Source: Schaalia odontolytica (GTDB lineage Bacteria > Actinomycetota > Actinomycetes > Actinomycetales > Actinomycetaceae). From it: 64,000 nucleotides of DNA. Location of the stretch: contig NZ_CP102197.1 in the NCBI RefSeq assembly GCF_024584435.1, positions 2,232,001 to 2,296,000 of the forward strand. The letters are read 5' to 3'. The notes below the pieces were generated by a model. That model did not search any database and was not told the DNA's origin. It saw only the letters and a list, made by a program, of their open reading frames with translations. Shown one piece after another: positions 36,489 to 44,983 of this stretch; position 1 is the first letter of the stretch, and every line of letters starts with the position of its first letter. The translations under genes were made by a program, and so were the position numbers.

Positions 36489-38116
36489 TGGCGAGGATCC
36501 CAACCATCATCAGCGCGCTTGGCCGGAGCAATATCCTTATCCGACCCATACGTCTGAGACATCGGATTCACATAACCCGCAGGCAGACCATCCTCATCCT
36601 CATCCTCAAACCTAAACGCCACATACTTACGCCGACGCGACTTCTTATCCTGCTTACCAGCACCCGCACCAGCACCAGCACCACCACCCATGAAGCCACC
36701 AGCACCAGCGCCACCACGACCAGCAGCACCCGCGGCGCCACCCGCGCCACCAGCACCCGTCGTCCCCGTCACACCAGAAGACCCAGCAGCACCAGAACCA
36801 GCCACACCATTAGCACCAGCAACACCAGCAGGCGGCTTATACGAGCCAAAACCCGACCCCGAATACGAGCCAACCTTCAAACCAGCAGCGCCCGCGCCAC
36901 CGGCGCCCGTACTACCACTGATGCCACGCAACCCGGCAGCACCCGCGCCGCCCATGCCGCGCAGCCCGGCAGTACCCAGGCCGCCGGCGGAACCCAGGGA
37001 GCCCGACCCCATGCGGGCAGCGCCACGCAGGCCCAGGCCGCCCACACCCAGCACGCCCGCGCCGCCCAGGCGACCGGCCACAGACGAGTCAGACGACGCG
37101 GCGCCACCGTTGAGGCGCCACAACGGATGATCCACATCAGCCGGCGGAGCAGGCGTGTGACCGCCCACCACACCGTTACGATACGCAGTCCCATTAACCC
37201 GCGTATGCAACAAATCCGTCCCCATCAAATCCTGCGGATCCGTAATCGGATTCGTCCGAGACCCCACCTCACCATACGCAGGCTCCTGCGTTGGTAGCGC
37301 ACCAGACGCAATCGTCCGATTACGCGCAGCAGCAGCATCAGCCTCACTCAACCACGGCTGATCAAACCCACCCGGATACGCACCCGACGACGGACTACGC
37401 CCCGCCTGACGACCATAACCATCGGAGGGGGAGTACCCCCAACCGGGATTGCTGCCACTACCGGGCCTAGTTCCTGAGCCGGAATCAGCACCCTGGCCAT
37501 CGCCTCGTGAACCGTTTTCCGTATCGTTGCCCGGCCCCTTCGGAGAGGAGGGATCCGGATGATCGCCGCGCTTCATCCTGGTACCGAGCTTGGAGGTGAG
37601 GGAGTTGACCATGTTGAGCACGCGCTCGGCGGCGGCCTCGCGCTGGGCGTTGGCCTGAGCCTCGACCGCCTCGACGTAGGCCGCGCCTGTGGTGAAACGT
37701 GTGTTAATGGGGGAGACATTGATGCCACCGCCCGGCTGATCGGAAGGAACAGCCACGACCCAGCTGTCGCGCATAGCCTCGGTCTTGGAATCCAACAGAT
37801 CCGGCGAGATCGTCTCGGCCTCACGCAGAGCTGACGCCATGACGTCTCTGCCCTGCTGGTAGGTGCTGTGTCCGCGCTCGTAGCGCGCCCGGTAGCCCTC
37901 AATGCGCCTGATCGACTGCTCGACCCAGTCGTTCATGGCGTTGCCGGTCTCGCCGGTAAAGCCGTGGCCCGCGCGGTAGGTCGTCAGGCGCTCGATGGCG
38001 TCCGCGAAGCCCTGCATGGTCTTCTTGTGGTCGGCGTTCCAGGCGTCGAGGCTCTGGTTGGCCTTGGCGGCCTCCATGAACACCTTGAGGCGCTCGTAGT
38101 TCGGTGACGAAACCAT
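36482..38116 (-). CDS. PPE-like T7SS substrate candidate with Gly/Ala-rich C-terminus
   Basis: 544 residues; AGAAAGGA precedes the ATG. The N-terminal about 190 residues are predicted helical and resemble WXG/PPE-type T7SS substrates (helical hairpin region around MQGFADAIERL and MNDWVEQSIRR). A Pro/Gly/Ser linker follows, then a Gly/Ala-rich region of GAGGAGAAGL-type repeats (about 345-490). A basic then acidic end follows (KKSRRRKYVAF, EDEDED), with the C-terminus GWDPRQW. The helical half uses C/G-ending codons; much of the C-terminal half (36.51-36.94 and 37.10-37.44 kb) uses T/A-ending codons, so the gene may be a mosaic. Secretion role is inferred from fold and from lying between eccC and the mycosin-like genes. 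Confidence 0.65.
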   Translation of the reverse strand: MVSSPNYERLKVFMEAAKANQSLDAWNADHKKTMQGFADAIERLTTYRAGHGFTGETGNAMNDWVEQSIRRIEGYRARYERGHSTYQQGRDVMASALREAETISPDLLDSKTEAMRDSWVVAVPSDQPGGGINVSPINTRFTTGAAYVEAVEAQANAQREAAAERVLNMVNSLTSKLGTRMKRGDHPDPSSPKGPGNDTENGSRGDGQGADSGSGTRPGSGSNPGWGYSPSDGYGRQAGRSPSSGAYPGGFDQPWLSEADAAAARNRTIASGALPTQEPAYGEVGSRTNPITDPQDLMGTDLLHTRVNGTAYRNGVVGGHTPAPPADVDHPLWRLNGGAASSDSSVAGRLGGAGVLGVGGLGLRGAARMGSGSLGSAGGLGTAGLRGMGGAGAAGLRGISGSTGAGGAGAAGLKVGSYSGSGFGSYKPPAGVAGANGVAGSGAAGSSGVTGTTGAGGAGGAAGAAGRGGAGAGGFMGGGAGAGAGAGKQDKKSRRRKYVAFRFEDEDEDGLPAGYVNPMSQTYGSDKDIAPAKRADDGWDPRQW

Positions 38117-38141
38117 GTCAGTATCCTTTCTTTAGCGGCTC

Positions 38142-38708
38142 TCAGAAGTCGTCGGGGGCAGAAGTGGCAGCCGGAGCGTTCCTCGTGCCCTCGGTCTCCC
38201 CGCCGGATGCGACGCCGGCCGCGGCACCGGCTGCGGCGCCCGTCGCGGCGCCCGCCGCCACGCTACCGCCAAGGAAGCCGCTTGCCGCCGCGAGGGCCGC
38301 GTTCAGGGCGGAAGCCTCCTGCGAGTTGTTCACCCGCGCCAGAGCGTGCGCCACGGCGCCCTTCTGCGCGCTTTCGTCCATCGATCCGCGAATGTTGTGG
38401 ACCGCGTCCGCGTTCTCCGAATCGGTGCGGGTGTGGGACTCCATCGCGTTGCGCATCTCGGTCTCGAACCGGCCGATCAGGTCATTCTCCTTCGACAGGA
38501 TGTCCGAGATCGCGCTGAACATGTCGCTGGAGCGGTGCCCGAACGTGGACGGGCCGCGCTCGCTGCCCCACACGCTTGACGTCTGAGCCGAGCTGAGGGC
38601 GTAGGAGGCCCTCGACGAGGTCTGGACGGCCTCCTGGCTCTCCTGCACCTTCGGGGCAACCTGGCCCTGCTTTTCACTGTCGTAGCTGACTCCGCCTTCG
38701 CCTGGCAT
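38142..38708 (-). CDS. WXG-superfamily-like T7SS substrate or chaperone candidate
   Basis: 188 residues; AGGAG lies 6 nt before the ATG. Residues about 1-110 form a long helix-turn-helix pattern with a turn at SSVWGSERG, similar in size to WXG100/EspC-type T7SS proteins. The C-terminal part is Ala/Gly-rich and hydrophobic (about 125-170), then polar. No exact family match. It sits between the lipoprotein and PPE-like genes, 25 bp before the latter, so the two may be a secreted pair in the manner of PE/PPE or EspC/EspA. Confidence 0.55.
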   Translation of the reverse strand: MPGEGGVSYDSEKQGQVAPKVQESQEAVQTSSRASYALSSAQTSSVWGSERGPSTFGHRSSDMFSAISDILSKENDLIGRFETEMRNAMESHTRTDSENADAVHNIRGSMDESAQKGAVAHALARVNNSQEASALNAALAAASGFLGGSVAAGAATGAAAGAAAGVASGGETEGTRNAPAATSAPDDF

Positions 38709-38759
38709 TGTGTTCTCCTTGTTCTCGTGATGGGTTGTTCGGCGCGCACCGCGCCGCGA

Positions 38760-39299
38760 CTACTTCGACACCTTAAAACGCCGCACCAACGGCTGAGCGG
38801 GCTGATCCGGCCCCTCAACCTTCAACGTCCACACATACGTCACATCGGAGCCGCTAGGCTCCACGTCCACCGTCCACGACGAGTAATACTCACAATCCTG
38901 CTCCACACACAGGTCATACGTATCCTGCCCCAAACGCCAATAATCCGTGGCCGACATCATCTTGTAGACCATGTCATCCTTATTTACAGCAACCTTGTTC
39001 TGCCCATCCAGCTTGAACTTCTGCCCCGAAATATCAGACGGATCCACACCCACCAACTGAGCACCCACCATCGCACTCAACGCCTGAGCCTTCGCCGCAA
39101 TCTTCTGCTTCTCCGCACCCGACGCCGCATTAAACTGGCTCACCAGCTCCTGCTTCTGACCCTCCGGAATATTCTTCAGCCCACTGATGTCACCACCGCG
39201 ACCACCACCAAGGCCCGGCACACACCCCGACAACGCCACAGCACCACACGCCACCAACGAAACCGCCGCCAACACACGACGCGACACAAGAGAAGACAT
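38760..39299 (-). CDS. Lipoprotein of the T7SS locus, unknown function
   Basis: 179 residues from ATG at 39299, chosen over TTG at 39305 because AGGAG is 6 nt upstream of the ATG. A lipobox ALSGC ends the signal peptide, so the protein should be anchored on the outer face of the membrane. The mature part has a helical half and a beta-rich half with a Cys pair (YDLCVEQDCEYY). No family recognised. Codons end largely in G or T (GGT, GAT, AAG, TTG), unlike the C-ending codons of eccC next door, which hints at separate origin. Confidence 0.7.
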   Translation of the reverse strand: MSSLVSRRVLAAVSLVACGAVALSGCVPGLGGGRGGDISGLKNIPEGQKQELVSQFNAASGAEKQKIAAKAQALSAMVGAQLVGVDPSDISGQKFKLDGQNKVAVNKDDMVYKMMSATDYWRLGQDTYDLCVEQDCEYYSSWTVDVEPSGSDVTYVWTLKVEGPDQPAQPLVRRFKVSK

Positions 39300-39364
39300 C
39301 CTCAACTCCTACTTTCAAACTGGTCAATGATAAGCAAGTCCTGGGCCTCCCTGTCAAGGACGGT

Positions 39365-42300
39365 TCACATGGCGGGTGGGGTCCACGTCAGCTGCGCGGC
39401 AACCACCCCGAGGTCGCGGTGGATGACCTGCGCGCGGCCCGGGACGGCGCGTCTGGGCTTCACGCCGTTGATGATCGCGCCCTCCTTCGGATTACCCGAC
39501 AGGAGGATGCCGGTCACAGCCAGGTCGCCCATCATCTGTATAACCTTCTCGTAGGCCGCGCGCGACGCGCCACCCATGCGGCGGGTGATGATCACGTGCA
39601 GGCCGATGTCGCCCGCCTGCGGGAGCAGGTCGATGAGCTCCATGAGCGGGTTGCCCGACGTGGTGGCCACCAGGTCGTAGTCGTCGACCAGGATCCACAC
39701 CTCCGGACCCGACCACCACGTGCGTTCGCGGATCTGCTCCGCGGTCACGTCCGAGCCGGGCAGGCGCGTGCGCATGAACTTCGCCAGGTCCCGCAGCTGC
39801 CCGATGGCCTCCTGGTGGTTGGTCAGGTAGCGCAGCGAATAGTCCTCCGGGATGTCTCCCAGGAGCGAGCGGCGCATGTCCAGGGCCACGATCTTCGCCT
39901 CGTTGGGGGAGTACAGGCGCGTGATCTCCTGGATGATGGAGCGCAGGAACGCCGTCTTCCCGGTCTTCGCGTCGCCGAAGAGGTAGAGGTGAGACTCCGA
40001 GCGCGTGTTGAAGAGCAGGGGCCCGAGGCGCGACTCCTCCAGGCCGAGGATCATGTCCCCGCCGCCGCGCGGCAGAATCTGCTGCTCCGGAAGCTGTGCG
40101 AGGATCTCCTGGCCCGTGATGCGCTCGGGCAGCAGGCGCAGCTTCGGCCCCTCCCCGGCCACCAGGCACTCGCGGATCTTCTTCACCGTGTAGGCCACGC
40201 CCTGCGACACGGTCGTCGGATCCTGCTCCTCGTCCGCGCGGGGCAGGCCGATCATCATCTCGTGCCCAACCATGTCGATGCCTCGACCCGGGCGCCCCTT
40301 CGGGATGCGGGCCGCGCCCTCGCGGTTGACGATCGACTCCTTCGGATTCGCCGTGTGCAGCTCCAGGCGCGACCCGAAGATGTCCTGAGCCTCCGAACGA
40401 ATGTCCATCCAGCGCGCAGCGGCAATCACCAGGTGAACGCCCAGCGACAGGCCTCGGCTCATCATCGTCGTCACCTCTTTGTCGAGGCTGTCGAACTCCG
40501 AGCGCAGCGCGCCCCAGCCGTCGACCACCAGGAACACGTCGCCGTAGCCGTCGTCGTAGCGGCCCTCCAGGCGCCCGCGCCGGTAGGTGTCCATCGAATC
40601 GATGCCGTTGTGGCGGAAGTAGCGCTCGCGGTCATCCATGATGGAGGCGATCTCGGCGAGCATACGCGTGCGCACCTCGGGGGTGTCGCGCGTCGCGATG
40701 CCGGCCACGTGCGGCGCGCCGTCGAAGCCCGCGAACGTGCCGCCACCGAAGTCCATCACGTAGAACTGGACCTCCTGCGGCGTGTAGGTCAGCGACAGGG
40801 CCTGCACGATCGTGCGCAGCGCCGTCGACTTACCCGTCTGAGGGCCGCCGACGAGCGCGAAGTTACCGCCCGCCCCCGACAGGTCCAAGACCAGGGTTTC
40901 GCGCCGCTGCTCCAGCGGCAGGTCGACCGTGCCCAGCGGGACGCGCAGCGTCCCCGACTCACGCCACGCGCGAGACACGAAACCCAGGTCCGGGTCGGCG
41001 CGCAGGTCCGGCATGAGGGTCGCAAAGGTGTCCGGAACCTCCAGGGGAGGCAGCCACACCTGGTGAGCGGGGTAGCCCTTGCCCTTCATCTTCGCCACGG
41101 CGATGTCCATCTCGGACATGTCCGCCCACTCCTCGTCACCGGCCAGGACCACCTCCTGGTTCTGGTCGACCTCCTCCTTGTCCTCACCCAGGGAGTCGGC
41201 GCGCGTGATCACGGGAGCCACCGTGAACGGCAGAATCTCGATCGGGGCGCTCGGGGCGCCCGCCGTTGAGGCCTCGGACAGGGAGGCCAAGGTGCGGGCG
41301 GGCGGAGGAGCGGCCACGTAGGACGCGCGGAAGCGAACCAGGCCGTCTCCACCGGCCTTGAGGTAACCCGAACCGGGCAGGGGAGGAAGCTTCGCGGCGT
41401 CCGGAATACCCAGGACCTCGCGCGAATCGTTCTCCGTGAACGTCTTCAGGGCGACGCGGTAGGACAGGTGCGACTCCAGGCCGCGCGCCTTACCCAGATC
41501 CATCTTCTGCGAGGCCAGCAGCAGGTGAACCGACAGCGAACGGCCCAGACGGCCGATCATGATGAAGACCTCGCCGAACTCCGGCTTGGCCACCAGCATT
41601 TCCGTGAACTCGTCCAGGACGATGAACAGGGCGGGCAGCGGCGGGAACTCGTGCTTGCCCGCCAGGCGGTCGGCCTCGTAGTCGCTCACGTTCGCGTAGT
41701 TGCCCGCCTGGCGCAGCATCTCCTGGCGGCGAACCATCTCGCCCTGCAGCGCGTCCTGCATGCGGTCAACCAGGGACAGCTCCGACTCCAGGTTCGAAAT
41801 CATGGCCGACACGTGGGGCAGGTCCGCCATGCCCGCGAAGGTCGCGCCACCCTTGAAGTCGACGAGCACCAGGTTCAGCTGCTCGGGCGAGTGGGTCAGC
41901 GCCAGCGCCAGCACCAGCGTGCGCAACACCTCGGACTTACCCGAACCGGTCGCGCCGATCAGCAGGCCGTGGGGGCCCATGCCCTGCTGGGCGGATTCCT
42001 TGATGTCCAGGACGACGGGCTTGCCCTCGGGGGTCACCGCGAAGGGGGCGGCCAGGCGCTCGCGGCCCTCGCGGCGACGCCACTGCTTCTCGGGGTCGAA
42101 ATCGCGGATGTCGCCGATGCCCACCAGCTCCATGAGGTCCTTCTGGCGGGACTCGTCCGAGCGGCCCACCGGCGTGTCGGCCTCCTCCAGGCTCTGCTGG
42201 GTCGCAAATGGCGTCATCCGGCGGGCAATCGCCTCCGCCTGGACCGCCGACAGTCGGTCCGCGTGCGCGCTCTCGGGAACCGAGTCCATGGTGACCACGT

Positions 42301-43423
42301 CGACCACGTCGGAGCCGTTTCGGTCCGCGCTGGGGTGGATGACCAGGCGCAGCGTCGTGTGCGAGGTCATCGGGGTCCACTCGCGCGCGCGGCTCATGAT
42401 CGTCACGCCGCGAACGCCCGAGGGGGAGGCCAGCGGCGAGGAGGAGGGGAACTCGGCCCCGTCGCACACCAGCAGCAGGTGAGGCCACTCCGGCATGTCG
42501 TCCGTGAAGCGGAAGGGACCCCTCATCGGGATGTCCGGGCCGATCATCTCGGCAAGCTCTGCGGGATCCGTGGAGATCATGCGGCCCGGACCCACCGCGT
42601 CGCGCACGAAGGAGGAGCGCGCCTGAGGCATCCACTTGACCCACTCCCAGTCGCCCAGCCGATCGGCCGAACACAGGACCGCGATCTTGAGCTTCGACGG
42701 CTCGATGAAGCACGCCAGGTGCATCATGATGGCGCGCATCTCGTCGTAGACGGACTCGCCCTCACCCGCGACCTCAATGTGGCTGAAGTCGCCCAGGTAC
42801 AGGAACATGCCGACGTTATCCGTGTGGTCATGAACCCCGATGAAGCGGTCCATCGCAGACAGACACACGACGTCCATCTCGGTCATCGGGTCGATCGGCG
42901 GACGGTTGAACGTCAAGCCGAGGGGCTGGGTGCCGCTGCCGTAGCGGAACGCCAGCAGGTCGTAGGTGTTGCCCTCGCGCGACCATAGGCGCGAGCCGTT
43001 GGCCGCCAGCGTCACCAGCGCGTCCGGGTCCGGGTACACCCAGTTGTAGTAGGCGCGCTGCTTCTTGGCGACCTTGCGCACGGCCTCGCGGGTCTCCGCC
43101 AGGTACGACAGGTACTCGCGGCGCTGGGTCACCACGCGCGTGCGGTACTGGGAGAACTGGCGGTACATGTTGAAGCCGACCATGCCCAGCATCGCCACGA
43201 GCATGCCGCCGCCCATCAGCAGCATGCGCGGGTTGGACTGCTGCTGTTGCTGCTGCAAGGCCATGAAGATCATGACGCCGGTCGAACCCAGCATCGGGAT
43301 GACCATCATCAAGACGTTGCCGATCGACGCGGGCTCGGCTTTCTCCGGCGGAATCTGGAGGTCAAGGGTGCCCGAGGGCTGCTCTGGAACCTTGGCGATG
43401 CGCCTCTTTTTGCGTGTAACCAT
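39365..43423 (-). CDS. eccC: T7SS FtsK/SpoIIIE ATPase EccC
   Basis: 1352 residues; AGGAG 5 nt before the ATG. Two membrane helices (about 34-57 and 66-86) are followed by a DUF-type stalk and three ATPase domains. All three have intact Walker A motifs: GATGSGKSE, GGPQTGKST and GDAKTGKTA. The first domain also shows VLVDFKGGATF as Walker B. EccC is the motor that recognises WXG100 partners and drives export; a single fused chain (not split Ca/Cb) is the ESX-4-like arrangement. It heads the minus-strand operon running to 32789 and is divergent from the eccD-like gene. Confidence 0.96.
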   Translation of the reverse strand: MVTRKKRRIAKVPEQPSGTLDLQIPPEKAEPASIGNVLMMVIPMLGSTGVMIFMALQQQQQQSNPRMLLMGGGMLVAMLGMVGFNMYRQFSQYRTRVVTQRREYLSYLAETREAVRKVAKKQRAYYNWVYPDPDALVTLAANGSRLWSREGNTYDLLAFRYGSGTQPLGLTFNRPPIDPMTEMDVVCLSAMDRFIGVHDHTDNVGMFLYLGDFSHIEVAGEGESVYDEMRAIMMHLACFIEPSKLKIAVLCSADRLGDWEWVKWMPQARSSFVRDAVGPGRMISTDPAELAEMIGPDIPMRGPFRFTDDMPEWPHLLLVCDGAEFPSSSPLASPSGVRGVTIMSRAREWTPMTSHTTLRLVIHPSADRNGSDVVDVVTMDSVPESAHADRLSAVQAEAIARRMTPFATQQSLEEADTPVGRSDESRQKDLMELVGIGDIRDFDPEKQWRRREGRERLAAPFAVTPEGKPVVLDIKESAQQGMGPHGLLIGATGSGKSEVLRTLVLALALTHSPEQLNLVLVDFKGGATFAGMADLPHVSAMISNLESELSLVDRMQDALQGEMVRRQEMLRQAGNYANVSDYEADRLAGKHEFPPLPALFIVLDEFTEMLVAKPEFGEVFIMIGRLGRSLSVHLLLASQKMDLGKARGLESHLSYRVALKTFTENDSREVLGIPDAAKLPPLPGSGYLKAGGDGLVRFRASYVAAPPPARTLASLSEASTAGAPSAPIEILPFTVAPVITRADSLGEDKEEVDQNQEVVLAGDEEWADMSEMDIAVAKMKGKGYPAHQVWLPPLEVPDTFATLMPDLRADPDLGFVSRAWRESGTLRVPLGTVDLPLEQRRETLVLDLSGAGGNFALVGGPQTGKSTALRTIVQALSLTYTPQEVQFYVMDFGGGTFAGFDGAPHVAGIATRDTPEVRTRMLAEIASIMDDRERYFRHNGIDSMDTYRRGRLEGRYDDGYGDVFLVVDGWGALRSEFDSLDKEVTTMMSRGLSLGVHLVIAAARWMDIRSEAQDIFGSRLELHTANPKESIVNREGAARIPKGRPGRGIDMVGHEMMIGLPRADEEQDPTTVSQGVAYTVKKIRECLVAGEGPKLRLLPERITGQEILAQLPEQQILPRGGGDMILGLEESRLGPLLFNTRSESHLYLFGDAKTGKTAFLRSIIQEITRLYSPNEAKIVALDMRRSLLGDIPEDYSLRYLTNHQEAIGQLRDLAKFMRTRLPGSDVTAEQIRERTWWSGPEVWILVDDYDLVATTSGNPLMELIDLLPQAGDIGLHVIITRRMGGASRAAYEKVIQMMGDLAVTGILLSGNPKEGAIINGVKPRRAVPGRAQVIHRDLGVVAAQLTWTPPAM

Positions 43424-43470
43424 CAGGTCTCCTCGCGCTGCGCGCGTACGTGTTCGATGCGACTGCCCCC

Positions 43471-43528
43471 AGTGTAGCGGAGTGGACTTCCAAGTTTTAA
43501 CCGACGGTTAGCCTCGGTGCACTACACT
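43471..43528. promoter_or_regulatory. Mirror-image promoter region between eccC and the eccD-like gene
   Basis: TACACT occurs as a -10 candidate on the plus strand (43523-43528) and on the minus strand (43476-43471). Both lie in the same longer context CTACACTGGG, so the two start regions are an inverted repeat. This suggests matched expression of the divergent T7SS operons. -35 boxes are weak. Confidence 0.4.
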
Positions 43529-43561
43529 GGGCACTGTTGTTTCCCTGAGATCGGAGGTCCG

Positions 43562-44983
43562 ATGAGCGCACCCATGGTGTCCGTGACCGTAATCGACCAG
43601 GATGGCGCCTCCGATTTCGCCGCCCCCCAAGGGACCACGGTCGCCGGGCTGTGTGCCATGTTGGCCATCGACCTGACCATTCCGTCGGTCCGCCTCACCC
43701 ATGCGGACGGGCGCCCCCTCGACGGCGCGGCCGTCCTCGGCAGGGAGCTTCCCTCCGGGTCCGCCATCGCCCTGTCCAGCCGTGTCCTCTCCGCCCAGCA
43801 GGCCAACGAGGCCTCCGCCCGTCACGAGAACCAGTGGCTCTCCCCGGTCCTCGCCCTCGTCGGCATCTGCTTCCTCCTCGTCGGCGCGATCACCTCGCTG
43901 TGCCTCATGCCCCTCGTCGCGGACGCGACCCTCCGGGGGTTCAAGTACCCCGAGGACGGCCCGATGTGGGCGATCATCCTCGCCGGGATCCCCGTCTGGC
44001 TGCGGATCCTGTGCTCCCTCCTGTGCTGCGCGGGGGCCCTCGTTCCCCTCTTCGCCTCCCGCCTCGTGCGCTCGCGGCCGGCGATGCTCCTCCTGATGCC
44101 CGCGCTCGCCGGATACAGCGCCATCGGCCTCGTATCCGGCGCGGGCGTGCACGCCCTCGAGGTCGCCCCCGTCGTCGCCGTCTGGGTGGCCCTCATCGCC
44201 GCGGTCGCCGTCGCCTCGCTGACGGGCACCCCCGCAGCGGTCAGCGCGATCCTCGTCTGGGTCGGGGCCGTCGCGCTCGTCACGGTCGGCGCATACCCGG
44301 TTTTCCACCTCGTGAACGTCGCTCCCCTCGCGGTCGTCGTCGGGATCCTCCTGTTCCTCATGGCTCCCAGGCTCGCGCTGCGCGTGCCCGACAACCAGCT
44401 CGTCGATGCCTCCTCCGTCCTCACGATCCCCGTGCGCATCCGTGAGGAGCCCGCGCAGACCCCCAGCCCGGTGACGGGCGGACGCATGGCGACCGCCCTG
44501 GGCCACACGGACGCCCGAAATGCCCTGATCGTCACGGCCTCGACCCTGTTCGTCCTGGTGGGCGGCGTCCCCCTAGCCCTGTCCGTCACCCCCACCATCG
44601 ACGTGGGCCGGGGCATCGGCGGATTCGTCCTGGTGATCGCCGCCATCATCACCTTACTCACCTCCCCGCGCGCCACCCGCAACCACCTGGGCCGGATTCT
44701 GCCGCGCCTCAGCGCCGCGGGGCTGGCCGCGGCCTTCCTCCTGGGGGCCTGGGTCCAGTCCTGGACCGGCCACATCGGCCTCTACCCCCTGCTCCCGGTG
44801 TGCGTCCTCATCGTCGTCGGTGTCTCCGTCGCCGCCGGAGTCGCCCTGTATGAGCCGAAGGGGCACGCGGCCCTCGCGGGAACCATCCTCGATTTCGTCC
44901 AGACCTTCTGTACCTTTCTTCTCCTTCCCGCGGCGTTCATGGCCTCGGGCCTGTTCGAGTTCGCCTGGAGGGCGGTCCTGTAA
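43562..44983 (+). CDS. Second EccD-like T7SS membrane protein
   Basis: 473 residues from ATG at 43562 with GGAG upstream. A ubiquitin-like domain (about 5-80) precedes about eleven membrane helices (about 95-470), the EccD layout. A conserved-looking cytoplasmic loop sits in the middle (RVPDNQLVDAS, then IPVRIREEP). EccD forms the central membrane vestibule of the T7SS pore as a dimer. A canonical eccD is present at 49750, so this locus encodes two different EccD chains, which might form a heterodimer or serve a second assembly. Stop and next start overlap by 1 nt. Confidence 0.85.
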   Translation: MSAPMVSVTVIDQDGASDFAAPQGTTVAGLCAMLAIDLTIPSVRLTHADGRPLDGAAVLGRELPSGSAIALSSRVLSAQQANEASARHENQWLSPVLALVGICFLLVGAITSLCLMPLVADATLRGFKYPEDGPMWAIILAGIPVWLRILCSLLCCAGALVPLFASRLVRSRPAMLLLMPALAGYSAIGLVSGAGVHALEVAPVVAVWVALIAAVAVASLTGTPAAVSAILVWVGAVALVTVGAYPVFHLVNVAPLAVVVGILLFLMAPRLALRVPDNQLVDASSVLTIPVRIREEPAQTPSPVTGGRMATALGHTDARNALIVTASTLFVLVGGVPLALSVTPTIDVGRGIGGFVLVIAAIITLLTSPRATRNHLGRILPRLSAAGLAAAFLLGAWVQSWTGHIGLYPLLPVCVLIVVGVSVAAGVALYEPKGHAALAGTILDFVQTFCTFLLLPAAFMASGLFEFAWRAVL

